Assembly (NCBI GenBank): GCA_964187655.1
Contig: CAXLMP010000037.1
Span: 1 to 27,703, forward strand
Origin: Lentimonas sp002292345
GTDB taxonomy: Bacteria; Verrucomicrobiota; Verrucomicrobiia; Opitutales; Coraliomargaritaceae
Length of the DNA: 27,703 bases
Reading direction: 5' to 3'
Shown here: positions 10,747-18,492 of the stretch, one piece after another
Numbering within the stretch: the first letter of the stretch is position 1
How the letters are laid out: each line of letters opens with the position of its first letter
The notes under the pieces: model-generated
Database searches by the model: none
What the model was told of the DNA's origin: nothing
The model's input: the letters and a program-made list of their open reading frames with translations, nothing else
Translations under genes and position numbers: made by a program

Positions 10747-11678
10747 TTGGGAGTGGTAAACAAAAAGGCGGCACCTCCGCTGCGGGAAAACAGAGCTGGC
10801 GAGAGCTAGCTGGGCCGCGCCGTTCCCGAGTGAATTCACCGCAGGCGCGAAAGCGCCGGCAATCGCGGTGGTTTAAATTTTTTGCTGGTTTCGTTTTGCT
10901 GCTTGTGGTTATTGGCGGACTGGCTCGGGTGGGATGGACATTCAAAAATCGTCAACAGGCAATTCCGATGGCGCCGAGTTCGAAGCCGATCGAGCGCATT
11001 ATTTTTGATACGGATGGGGTATTATCAGATAATTGGTTAAGTCAGACGATTAAACTACGCCCTGGGATGTCGATGATGGAGGCGGATATCCATGCGCTGA
11101 AAAAAACCGTGGAAGCTGATGTTCAAGTGAAATCAGCGTCGGTCGAGCGTGTGTTTCCGAGTGATTTACGGATTCGGGTAAAAGAGCGTGTCCCGGCACT
11201 TCGCATAGCGATCGCAGGATCCGATGGGAAGCGATACCTACGTTTAGTTGCGCGCGATGGTGTGGTCTATGATGGGATTGGTTATTCAAAGACGAGGTTG
11301 AAAAACTTACCGTTTGTACAGCCGTATCAACATGCCGATGGCAGTTTTTTTCCGATGCGTGGGATAGAGTCGGTCGCCGAGCTCTTGGAGCTGGTTCGCA
11401 GGACTGAGCCAAAACTCTTTCGCACTTGGCAGGTGGTGTCGCTGCAGCACTATTCTGGCGCTTTGGATATCCCTGGGCAAGTAATCGAAGTGCGGTCGAC
11501 GATCGTGCCTCGAATTATCTTTGGTAGCTCTGCAGACTACGGACGTCAATTGGATCGTTTGACTTATATTTTCGAGTATATTAGAAAACAGGGTAATCCA
11601 TCGATCGAACGAATCGATCTTTCTTTACGTGGTTCTGCTGCGGTGCAGTTTAGTAGTGGTCGCGTCGGCACATTTTAA
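10743..11678 (+). CDS. ftsQ: Cell division protein FtsQ/DivIB
   Basis: Bitopic membrane protein of the divisome that links cytoplasmic FtsA/FtsZ to the periplasmic synthases. The cytoplasmic tail (residues 1-43) is long and very basic. One transmembrane helix lies at about 45-65 and a POTRA-like domain at about 85-165, ending in VERVFPSDLRIRVKERVPAL, the usual FtsQ signature. The following beta domain runs to about 300. It is weakly conserved in sequence, as usual for FtsQ, so position between ddl and ftsA is part of the evidence. Start ATG overlaps the ddl stop (ATGA); the ftsA start is 24 bases downstream. Confidence 0.88.
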   Translation: MIGSGKQKGGTSAAGKQSWRELAGPRRSRVNSPQARKRRQSRWFKFFAGFVLLLVVIGGLARVGWTFKNRQQAIPMAPSSKPIERIIFDTDGVLSDNWLSQTIKLRPGMSMMEADIHALKKTVEADVQVKSASVERVFPSDLRIRVKERVPALRIAIAGSDGKRYLRLVARDGVVYDGIGYSKTRLKNLPFVQPYQHADGSFFPMRGIESVAELLELVRRTEPKLFRTWQVVSLQHYSGALDIPGQVIEVRSTIVPRIIFGSSADYGRQLDRLTYIFEYIRKQGNPSIERIDLSLRGSAAVQFSSGRVGTF

Positions 11679-11702
11679 TTCAGCAAATCTATTTTACAAA
11701 CT

Positions 11703-12914
11703 ATGAGTCAATCCAGAGTGGTCGGTGCAGTCGAAATTGGGACGTCTAAGGTGACGGTTCTTCTCGGCGAAATCGTCGGCGACTCAGGCTTGAACATCAT
11801 CGGCCATAGCTCTTGTTTTTCGAAGGGTGTAAAAAAAGGAGTCATTACAGACCTGAAAGCTGCGAGCGATTGTGTGCATGCGGCCATCATGACCGCGGAG
11901 CAGAATGCCAAGACCCGTGTAGATGAGGTCTATCTTGCTCAGACAGGGAGTCACCTGCGGGGCAATTTTAATGTCGGTACTACGAATGTCGGTTCGTCGG
12001 ATTCGATTGTTCGTCAGGCCGATATTGAGCAGGCAACAGAAGATGCGAAACGTCGTAAACTGACGGATGAACGGACTTACATTCACCATATTCAGAATCC
12101 TTTCTCAATCGATGGGCAACCGGTGGAGAAGCCACTCTCGAAAGAAGGCGAACGTTTGCAGGTCGGCTATTGGTCGGTGCACGGGGACAGCCAGATCGTG
12201 AGCGATAGTTTACGTGTGATTCGTGGCATCGATCTGGACGTGAGAGATATGATCATCTCAAGTATCGCTTCTGGCGCTGTGCTGCTGGAAGAATCAGAGA
12301 AGGATAATGGTGCGCTAGTGGTCGATATTGGTGGTGGTACCACTGATTTCGTTCTCTATCGCAAGGGTTACATTGTGTTGACCGGCGTCGTGCCGGTCGG
12401 AGGCGATCACGTCACCAATGATTTGAGCATTGGCCTACGTGTGGGACGCAAAAGTGCGGAAGAGTCTAAATTAAAGAACGGCCGCGCCTATTATAAAAGT
12501 GGAGACCGTGAACAGAAGGTCTGGCTGTATGGAGATATGACAATTGGCGATCGCGAGTATCCGTTGGCGGCGATTACTAAGATCATTGAGGCGCGCATTT
12601 CGGAAATCTTTGACATTATTAAGGATCAACTCGTCGAGGCTGACTTGCTAGTACCTGCAGATATTGCCTCGGGCATTATTTTGACAGGTGGCAGCTCGCG
12701 CCTCGATGGTATTGATGAGGCAGCTCGTCGTAGTTTAGGGCTGGAGGCTCGTCAGTCTGACGGGCCTCAGGATGTCTCTCCTGAACTACGCGTTCCGGAG
12801 TATAGTACAGCGCTCGGATTGTTGCATTATGCACTGACAGGACAGGAGGGTGCGCAGCAAAGCGTAAAACCAGCCGGAATATGGAACCGACTCGGTAGTA
12901 TTTTAAATATTTGA
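11703..12914 (+). CDS. ftsA: Cell division protein FtsA
   Basis: Actin-like ATPase that anchors FtsZ filaments to the membrane. The phosphate-1 region reads AVEIGTSKVTVLLGE (9-23), the 1C domain follows (about 85-165), and phosphate-2 is VVDIGGGTTDFVLY (about 204-217). The adenosine motif is ILTGGSSRLDG (about 325-335). The last residues IWNRLGSILNI are the amphipathic membrane-targeting helix. 403 residues is close to the family norm. All key motifs are intact. It overlaps ftsZ by four bases (TTGA), so the two are probably translationally coupled. Confidence 0.95.
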   Translation: MSQSRVVGAVEIGTSKVTVLLGEIVGDSGLNIIGHSSCFSKGVKKGVITDLKAASDCVHAAIMTAEQNAKTRVDEVYLAQTGSHLRGNFNVGTTNVGSSDSIVRQADIEQATEDAKRRKLTDERTYIHHIQNPFSIDGQPVEKPLSKEGERLQVGYWSVHGDSQIVSDSLRVIRGIDLDVRDMIISSIASGAVLLEESEKDNGALVVDIGGGTTDFVLYRKGYIVLTGVVPVGGDHVTNDLSIGLRVGRKSAEESKLKNGRAYYKSGDREQKVWLYGDMTIGDREYPLAAITKIIEARISEIFDIIKDQLVEADLLVPADIASGIILTGGSSRLDGIDEAARRSLGLEARQSDGPQDVSPELRVPEYSTALGLLHYALTGQEGAQQSVKPAGIWNRLGSILNI

Positions 12915-14212
12915 TCACTCGTAGTTTATTGAACACAGAACCCGACAGTTTATTGAGCGATAAGGAACCCCGCGCCGACCTGAAGATTAAGATCATCGGC
13001 ATCGGTGGCGCAGGTACCAACGCGGTCGGCGCCCTGCAGTTGGGAGACTTTGATGCGGTGAGGCTTGCGGCGATTAATACCGACGCGCAGGCGCTCGATA
13101 ATTCTCCAATTACAGAAAAATTAATGATTGGTCGCTCGGTAACTCGTGGGCTAGGTGCTGGCGGCGAAGTCGATATTGGCAAAGCTGCCGCCGAATCGGA
13201 TCGCGATGCGATTGCCGCTTTGATTGGCGATGTGGATATGATCATCCTGGTAGTCGGGTTTGGTGGCGGCACTGGCAGTGCCGCTGCATCGATTGTGGCG
13301 GAAGTCGCTGGCAAGACAGGTGCATTAGTGCTGGCTTTTGTGACTTTGCCTTTCAGCTTCGAAGGCCCTCGCCGTCAACGTATTGCAGAAGAGGGCGTTG
13401 GTGAGCTACGGAAATTGGTGCACGGTTTGATCCCGTTGCCTAATGATGTGCTTCTGCAAGAAGGCGAAGAAGACACCAGCGTGCTCAATGCATTTGCGAT
13501 TGCAGATCGTTGGATCGGACGTGGAGTGAATTCGCTTTGTGCGATGCTGTTAAGCACTGGTGTGATTAATCTAGATCTCGGTTCGCTGCGCTCTGTATTT
13601 CAGTCTCAGGGCGGTAAGACAATATTTGGCACCGGTGTAGCCAGTGGCGGCGACTATGTAAAAGACGCGTTGGATGACCTGATACTTTGCCCATTACTGC
13701 ATCTCGGGGATCGCCCAGCACAGTTGGATCGTGTTTTAGTTAACTTGATCGGCGGCGCGGATTTACCAATTACTCGCGTGAACGAAGTTGTGTCCCAAGT
13801 ATCTAAGCGTTTTGGTTCGCGTGAGGATATCGTCTTTGGCGCAATTCTGGATGACTCACGCACAGAGAGTCTTGAGATTTGCGTGTTAGGCAAGGCAGAG
13901 ATGGAGCGTAAGGACGCGCCTGTGAAAAAATCCAAAGTTGCGGATGCACCTTCACCAGCAGAAACCATGCAAGGGCTCGGACTCCATGCCGAGATTGCTC
14001 AGAACGAATTACCGTTGGTTCAACCAGTGCATGTCTCGAAGCTTAAGGGGAAGAAAAAATCGGTAAATGAGGATCAAAATGAATTTATTTTCAATGAAGT
14101 CGATGCCCAGCGCGGTTATTTCGAAAAGACCGATCGCAACGATTATAAAGACGAAGACCTCGATGTGCCGACTTATCTACGCCGCGGTATAAAGATCAAA
14201 CTCAAGGTTTAA
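12911..14212 (+). CDS. ftsZ: Divergent cell division GTPase FtsZ
   Basis: Tubulin-like GTPase that forms the Z ring. Present: IIGIGGAGTNAVGA (T1 loop), NTDAQALD, RGLGAGGEVDIGKAAAE, LPFSFEGPRRQRIAEEGV, and a C-terminal peptide DLDVPTYLRRGIKIKL, the FtsA-binding tail at the end of a linker of about 80 residues. Two active-site elements differ. The tubulin signature is GGGTGSA (residues 118-124) instead of GGGTGTG. The T7 loop is NLDLGSLR (220-227) instead of NxDxxD, so the second Asp (E. coli D212) is Ser225. The frame is clean, so this is not a sequencing break. Only TTG codons are available as starts near the N-terminus; the one at 12911 overlaps the ftsA stop, and 12929 or 12953 are alternatives. 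433 residues. Confidence 0.93.
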   Translation: MITRSLLNTEPDSLLSDKEPRADLKIKIIGIGGAGTNAVGALQLGDFDAVRLAAINTDAQALDNSPITEKLMIGRSVTRGLGAGGEVDIGKAAAESDRDAIAALIGDVDMIILVVGFGGGTGSAAASIVAEVAGKTGALVLAFVTLPFSFEGPRRQRIAEEGVGELRKLVHGLIPLPNDVLLQEGEEDTSVLNAFAIADRWIGRGVNSLCAMLLSTGVINLDLGSLRSVFQSQGGKTIFGTGVASGGDYVKDALDDLILCPLLHLGDRPAQLDRVLVNLIGGADLPITRVNEVVSQVSKRFGSREDIVFGAILDDSRTESLEICVLGKAEMERKDAPVKKSKVADAPSPAETMQGLGLHAEIAQNELPLVQPVHVSKLKGKKKSVNEDQNEFIFNEVDAQRGYFEKTDRNDYKDEDLDVPTYLRRGIKIKLKV

Positions 14213-14230
14213 AGAGCATATACCGCTCTT
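14212..14230 (+). other. Small hairpin just after ftsZ
   Basis: AAGAGC (14212-14217) pairs with GCTCTT (14225-14230). There is no T-run, so termination is unlikely to be complete; some read-through from the division cluster into the SCO gene is plausible. Confidence 0.3.
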
Positions 14231-14270
14231 CCGAACTTGATACGCGGTTGATTCGTGGCAAGTTGCTCGG

Positions 14271-15122
14271 ATGCGTCTTATTTTATTTAGCATTTTGTTG
14301 CAGCTGCTTGCGTTTGGTTCGCTTCCTGCCGAGTCATTCTTGGTGAAGGGCCGTGTGGTGGACGTTGTGCCAGAGGCGCGCGCGTTGAGAGTGGAGCTTA
14401 CCGAGTCCGTGAATACAGATGTGCCAGTCGGGCAAACGGTTGATTTTCGTGTCGGCGCTGGCGACCTTGAGATCGGCTATCTAGGTCGTATGATTCGTGC
14501 TGAGGCGGTTAATTATAGTCAGGCATGGCATTTGGAGCGCATTTTTCCAGTCGATGGCATTGGTGCGAAAGCGATGGTCGACGTCAACCAGCAGTTGCAC
14601 GCTGCAACTGCAACGATGAGCCGGCGTAAATATTTGCGTGAAGGCGACTATATCCCGAATTTTGCAATGATCGATCAGCATGGCGATTTCTTGCAAATCA
14701 GTGCAATGCGCGGGAAGGCCTTCGTTTTGAATTTTATTTTTACCCGTTGCCAAGCGGCGACGATGTGCCCCGCATCGACCATTCGCATGTCGGAGTTGCA
14801 GGAGCTTTCCCGCGAGGCGGGCTTAGAGCAGTTGCACTTTGTGACCATTACTTTTGACCCTGAGTTCGATTCGCCGGGCATCCTTCGCCAATATGCAAAG
14901 GGCTATGGGTTGGAGAATCAAAATTTCCATCTACTTACTGGCACGCAGGAATTGGTCGATAATCTGCTGCGTCAATTCGGAATACTCACTATGCAGGAGG
15001 ACGGTACTATCAACCACACTATGGCGACATTGCTAGTCGATGCCAATGGACGTGTAGCTTTTCGCAAGGAAGGCTCGAAGTGGTCGACGAAAGAGTTTCT
15101 GCAGGAGGCGCGAGAATTGTAG
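14271..15122 (+). CDS. SCO1/SenC-family thioredoxin-like protein
   Basis: Exported thioredoxin-fold protein of the SCO family, usually involved in copper delivery to cytochrome oxidase or thiol redox control. Residues 1-20 are a signal peptide. Residues 24-100 form a small beta-type domain (VKGRVVDVVPEARALRVEL) that resembles the copper-binding CusF-like modules found before SCO domains, but without their Met/His ligands. The SCO domain (about 123-283) has YIPNFAMIDQHGDF, FIFTRCQAATMCP, TITFDPEFDSP and the conserved His in TINHTMATLLVD (H249). The two cysteines (C160, C166) are five residues apart rather than the classical three. It starts 58 bases after ftsZ and is followed by a second putative copper protein. 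Confidence 0.87.
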   Translation: MRLILFSILLQLLAFGSLPAESFLVKGRVVDVVPEARALRVELTESVNTDVPVGQTVDFRVGAGDLEIGYLGRMIRAEAVNYSQAWHLERIFPVDGIGAKAMVDVNQQLHAATATMSRRKYLREGDYIPNFAMIDQHGDFLQISAMRGKAFVLNFIFTRCQAATMCPASTIRMSELQELSREAGLEQLHFVTITFDPEFDSPGILRQYAKGYGLENQNFHLLTGTQELVDNLLRQFGILTMQEDGTINHTMATLLVDANGRVAFRKEGSKWSTKEFLQEAREL

Positions 15123-15157
15123 TTGATTTGAGAGTTTAATTTTTACGGTCATTAAAT

Positions 15158-16087
15158 ATGTGTGCTGAGCAACTAATAAAAGGTAATCAAGTAAATCGAG
15201 GGCCACTCCTCAGTGTGTTTGTTCTGACACTTATCTTTGTTGCCGCGTACTTTGTGTTGCGCGCCCTGCCTGATGCGCAGTGCGGTTTCTTGCATTACGA
15301 GGAGGTGGTCAATGCGGACGGTTCGGTTGAATTTTGCGCCACCAATCATGCTGGTTTTCTGGATCTGTCACGGCTCAAATATCCAGTCGAAATGAATATT
15401 TCCTTGGACGATAAGGCTGATGTGGGCGTGGCTCAGGAGGTGACGCTCGAGCTGTTGACTTCAGGGGGCATGCCGATCGCACCGCATGAATTGGCGGTGA
15501 CACATACGAAGAAGATGCATGTGATGGTGGTCGACCCTTCGTTGCAGGACTATCACCACGTGCATCCGCAGGCAGATGGATTGAACGGGCAGTATACTTT
15601 TGAATTTACGCCGAATCGCGCGGGCACGTATCAAGTATTTGTTGAGATCGTGCCGCTGCGCACACGTCGGCAAATTATTGCAACAGGTACCATTGAAGTG
15701 GGCGGCGTTGCTTCGACTATGAAGTTTGAGCGTCAGATTGAGAGCCTCGTCGATGGCTTACGGTTTAGTCTTGGCGATATGCCTGCGGAACGCATGCGCA
15801 CCGGCGTCGACTATCGTTTCGAATTAGACGTAACTGCGGCCGATGGCAGTCGTGTTGAACTCCAAGATGTTATGGGCGCACTGGGGCACATGGTTGCCTT
15901 CGATGCTGCGGGCAAAGGCTTTGCCCATATGCATCCAATCGGTAGCGTGGTTTCCGCCCGATCGCTAGAGTCACCAGAGCTCGCTTTTTTGTTCAACGTG
16001 CCGAACCCCGGTTGGTATCGTGTCTTTGCTCAAGTTCAGGTGTCTGGACGCGAGGTGTTCGGCCATTTTGATTTAGAAGTTGAGTAG
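15158..16087 (+). CDS. Membrane-anchored protein with two H-x-H-P metal-binding-like modules
   Basis: Function not established. After a cytoplasmic tail, one transmembrane helix (about 16-35) anchors a periplasmic part with two similar beta domains. Module A has a Met/His cluster MHVMVVD (120-126) then HHVHP (133-137) and ends AGTYQVFVEI. Module B has GHMVAFD (243-249) then HMHP (257-260) and ends PGWYRVFAQV. The shared pattern H-x(n)-V-x-D-x(6-8)-H-x-H-P points to a duplicated metal site, probably copper given the SCO gene 35 bases upstream on the same strand. Cys41 and Cys60 lie in the segment after the helix. No CxxCH heme motif is present. A periplasmic copper chaperone or sensor is one possibility. 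Confidence 0.7.
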   Translation: MCAEQLIKGNQVNRGPLLSVFVLTLIFVAAYFVLRALPDAQCGFLHYEEVVNADGSVEFCATNHAGFLDLSRLKYPVEMNISLDDKADVGVAQEVTLELLTSGGMPIAPHELAVTHTKKMHVMVVDPSLQDYHHVHPQADGLNGQYTFEFTPNRAGTYQVFVEIVPLRTRRQIIATGTIEVGGVASTMKFERQIESLVDGLRFSLGDMPAERMRTGVDYRFELDVTAADGSRVELQDVMGALGHMVAFDAAGKGFAHMHPIGSVVSARSLESPELAFLFNVPNPGWYRVFAQVQVSGREVFGHFDLEVE

Positions 16088-16646
16088 GCGTTGGTGGGTT
16101 CGATTGTCTTTCGTTTCAATAAATCGACTTGAAGCCCGACGCGTGTCACTTCAAGGGAGGCGTTGGAAATCGTTTTTTATCAGCGACGCTTTTTAGTGGT
16201 TGAGGAACTGCGAGATCAGTCGGCTAAGAACTTTATTAGTTTTGCCGATTCCCCATTCGTTTTTCTCCGCTAGGAGCTAAGGAGCAGAGCGACCACAGAG
16301 AGGGCGATGGGCAGGATTTTTGGTGTGTAGTAAAATATTACCTAGGACGGTTGTCTCGTCATTGAACTTGTTAGCAGGGTTGATCGGCGAATAGTCGACG
16401 AAAAGCCTCAGTGGCGGGGCTAGCACTCGGGAGTGAATACGGTGTGTAAGAGCGTACAATCCTAGAAAGAGTGGGGAAAAGATACTGAGTAAAGTTCAAA
16501 ATATTGGCAAAATTGTGTGCGGTTGATCGGCAGTAGTCGTGAAGAGTTTGAGCAGTATGTTTCGAATTGGGAAGAATGTTGGCAGGTTTTTGTTGCGCTT
16601 TGGCCTGCATTTCAAAGTATTCGCTCATATTAATCTTACAACTACC
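16088..16646. other. Gene-poor stretch
   Basis: About 560 bases with no credible coding frame. It holds a 7-bp inverted repeat (CTTGAAG 16128-16134 / CTTCAAG 16149-16155), a weak terminator-like hairpin (GCGTTG 16160-16165 / CGACGC 16184-16189 followed by five T) that could end the copper-gene transcript, and an imperfect direct repeat at 16378 and 16521. Nothing else stands out. Confidence 0.5.
16378..16545 (+). repeat. Imperfect direct repeat pair
   Basis: GGTTGATCGGC occurs at 16378-16388 and 16521-16531, each followed by a similar segment (AATAGTCGACGAA versus GTAGTCGTGAA). The copies are 143 bases apart in non-coding DNA. Meaning unknown; could be a remnant duplication or chance. Confidence 0.35.
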
Positions 16647-16982
16647 ATGAATAACAGTTTTCTAAGTTCCGAAGGCACCATTGGCCGCTTCACTTTCATC
16701 CTTAGCCTCGTCCTGCTGGTTGCGATCGCAACTGGTATTAGTTATGCGGCGGATTATTATTTCACACATCCGGATTATTTCATGCAAGGGCATTTCGGCA
16801 CATTAGGTGTATTTTTCGCCATTGTGACGTCGGTGATTTGTATCATGATTGGGCTAATGCAGATGCTCAAGCGCCTACGTGACATGGGTAAGGGCGCGTA
16901 TCTGACGCTGTTAATGCTGCTTCCTGGCGTGAATGCAGTCTTCTTGCTCTACACTTGCGTGGCTCCTTCGAAGCAAGTTTGA
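16647..16982 (+). CDS. DUF805 family small membrane protein
   Basis: Small integral membrane protein of the DUF805 type (YhaH-like); biochemical role unknown. The 111 residues start MNNSFLSSEGTIGRFTF, where the GxxGRxxF entry is typical. Three to four hydrophobic helices follow, with the family motif LKRLRDMGKGAYL (about residues 73-85) between helices, then a last helix ending in LLYTCVAPSK. The frame is open for 36 codons further upstream, but that extension has no family match and would put a basic stretch before the domain, so the ATG at 16647 is preferred. A strong terminator follows directly. Confidence 0.78.
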   Translation: MNNSFLSSEGTIGRFTFILSLVLLVAIATGISYAADYYFTHPDYFMQGHFGTLGVFFAIVTSVICIMIGLMQMLKRLRDMGKGAYLTLLMLLPGVNAVFLLYTCVAPSKQV

Positions 16983-17002
16983 GGCCGCGATCGTTGTTTT
17001 TG

Positions 17003-17038
17003 AAAGGACCACTTCGCATCAGCGAAGGGGCCTTTTTT
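17003..17038 (+). terminator. Rho-independent terminator after the DUF805 gene
   Basis: AAAGGACCACTTCGC (17003 on) pairs with GCGAAGGGGCCTTT with one mismatch and one bulge around an ATCA loop, followed by a T-run to 17038. Oriented for the + strand. Confidence 0.85.
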
Positions 17039-17096
17039 AAAGTAGAAGTGCCATCGTGCCGCTTGGATTGCTTGCGCAATATTTACAGAAATGGGA

Positions 17097-17570
17097 TTAC
17101 GCCTTTTGCACCCAACGTTCGATGGTGAAATCGGCATTTTCCAGCACGGTTTCGGCGAGTTCGAAGCGATCTTCGAATTCTGGGAAGAATGCATCGCCTT
17201 CAACCTGACGGTGCACGCGGGTCAAGTAGAGTTCGCTGCAACGCGGCAACATTTGCTTGTAGATTTCGCCACCGCCTGCAATCCAAATAGTTTTGTCGGT
17301 GTTGAGATGGTCCAGCATTTCGAGGTTGGTGAAGCTGTGCACGCCGGAGATTTCACGCGGCGTGCGGCTCAGCACAAATGTTTCGCGGCCGGGCAGTGGA
17401 CGACCAATCGACTCGTAGGTTTTGCGGCCCATGACCAAGATCTGGCCCATCGTCGTCTTTTTAAACCATTTGAAATCGTCCGGAAGATGCCAAGGGATGT
17501 CGCCCTGATTGCCAATAATGCGGTTTTCCGCCATCGCGGCGATCGCTTTAAACTTCTTCGAAGGATTCAT
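17097..17570 (-). CDS. folA: Dihydrofolate reductase
   Basis: Reduces dihydrofolate to tetrahydrofolate with NADPH, recycling the cofactor consumed by thymidylate synthase. The 157 residues show the N-terminal AIAAMAENRIIGNQGDIPWH, the catalytic acid in LPDDFKWFKKTTMG (about residues 29-42), VMGRKTYESIGRPLPGR for NADPH binding, and IAGGGEIYKQMLP. All key residues are present. It lies 56 bases downstream of thyA on the same strand, the common thyA-folA arrangement. No clear terminator is seen after it. Confidence 0.96.
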   Translation of the reverse strand: MNPSKKFKAIAAMAENRIIGNQGDIPWHLPDDFKWFKKTTMGQILVMGRKTYESIGRPLPGRETFVLSRTPREISGVHSFTNLEMLDHLNTDKTIWIAGGGEIYKQMLPRCSELYLTRVHRQVEGDAFFPEFEDRFELAETVLENADFTIERWVQKA

Positions 17571-17626
17571 TGGTTTCCGGTTTTTCTGTTTTCGGTTATC
17601 AACTGGTAACTGCCCAACTGCGGTCG

Positions 17627-18421
17627 TTAGACGGCGATCGGTGCCTTGATGCTTGGATGCGGGTCGTAGTTGACCAGTTCGAAATCGTCGATGCTGAAGC
17701 CGTCAATGGCCATGACATCCGGGTTGAGCTTCATCTGTGGCAGCGGGCGCGGTTCGCGTGAGAGTTGTAGCTTCGCTTGCTCGACGTGGTTTGCATAGAG
17801 GTGCAGATCGCCGAAGGTGTGGACGAATTCTTTCGCCTTCAGGCCGCAGACTTGCGCGATCATCTGAGTGAGCAGTGCATAGGAGGCAATGTTGAACGGC
17901 ACACCGAGGAAGATGTCGGCACTGCGTTGATAAAGTTGGCAGCTCAGCTCGCCATTGGCTACATAGAATTGAAACAGTGCGTGGCAGGGGGGGAGAGCCA
18001 TATGTTTGATTTCGCCCGGATTCCATGCGCAGACCATGTGACGGCGACTGTCGGGATTGTGTTTGAGCGATTCAATGACTGTTTCGATTTGATTGGTACT
18101 ACTGCCGTCACTGGCGCGCCAATCAGTCCATTGTGCGCCGTAAACGCGGCCTAGGTCGCCGTTTTCGTCCGCCCATTCGTCCCAGATGCGCACATTGTTA
18201 TCTTTTAGATATTTGATATTGGTATCACCTTTCAGGAACCAGAGCAGCTCATGGATGATGGAGCGCAGGTGCAGCTTTTTGGTCGTGAGCAGTGGGAAAT
18301 CTGGCTCCAGCGAGAAGCGGGCTTGCGCGCCGAAGATCGAGTAAGTACCTGTGCCAGTGCGGTCGTCGCGGTATGTGCCTGTTTCAACAACAGTGCGTAG
18401 GAGATCCAAATAATTTTTCAT
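17627..18421 (-). CDS. thyA: Thymidylate synthase (ThyA type)
   Basis: Makes dTMP from dUMP using methylene-tetrahydrofolate. The 264 residues equal the E. coli length. Visible: DDRTGTGTYSIFGAQ (phosphate-binding Arg), LLWFLKGDTNIKYL, WDEWADENGDLGRVYG, the catalytic Cys in ALPPCHALFQFYV (about residues 142-154), RSADIFLGVPFNIASY, HTFGDLHLYANH and the C-terminal KAPIAV. First gene of a two-gene unit with folA. The ATG has no evident Shine-Dalgarno sequence. Confidence 0.97.
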   Translation of the reverse strand: MKNYLDLLRTVVETGTYRDDRTGTGTYSIFGAQARFSLEPDFPLLTTKKLHLRSIIHELLWFLKGDTNIKYLKDNNVRIWDEWADENGDLGRVYGAQWTDWRASDGSSTNQIETVIESLKHNPDSRRHMVCAWNPGEIKHMALPPCHALFQFYVANGELSCQLYQRSADIFLGVPFNIASYALLTQMIAQVCGLKAKEFVHTFGDLHLYANHVEQAKLQLSREPRPLPQMKLNPDVMAIDGFSIDDFELVNYDPHPSIKAPIAV

Positions 18422-18439
18422 AGAGGTAAAGTAGGTTCT

Positions 18440-18468
18440 AGGATTTGCTGGTCGAGGGACGGTGTCAA
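18440..18468 (-). promoter_or_regulatory. Candidate promoter of thyA-folA
   Basis: Read on the - strand: a perfect TTGACA (18463-18468), 17-base spacer, AATCCT (18440-18445). The -10 matches only 3 of 6 and would place the start site very near the ATG. Confidence 0.35.
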
Positions 18469-18492
18469 TTAAGGTCTAAGGTAAATCGAGCG

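Noticed and set aside
12676..13314. 212-codon - strand frame opposite ftsA/ftsZ
   Set aside because: Ala/Pro/Ser-rich shadow of the conserved FtsZ N-terminus; no family resemblance.
12911..14212. Possibility that ftsZ is a pseudogene or actually TubZ/BtubA-like
   Set aside because: The frame is intact, it carries bacterial FtsZ blocks from T1 loop to the C-terminal peptide, and it follows ftsA; similarity to tubulin-type BtubA/B is not seen.
16539..16646. 36-codon N-terminal extension of the DUF805 gene
   Set aside because: The family domain starts right after the ATG at 16647 and the extension resembles translated intergenic DNA.
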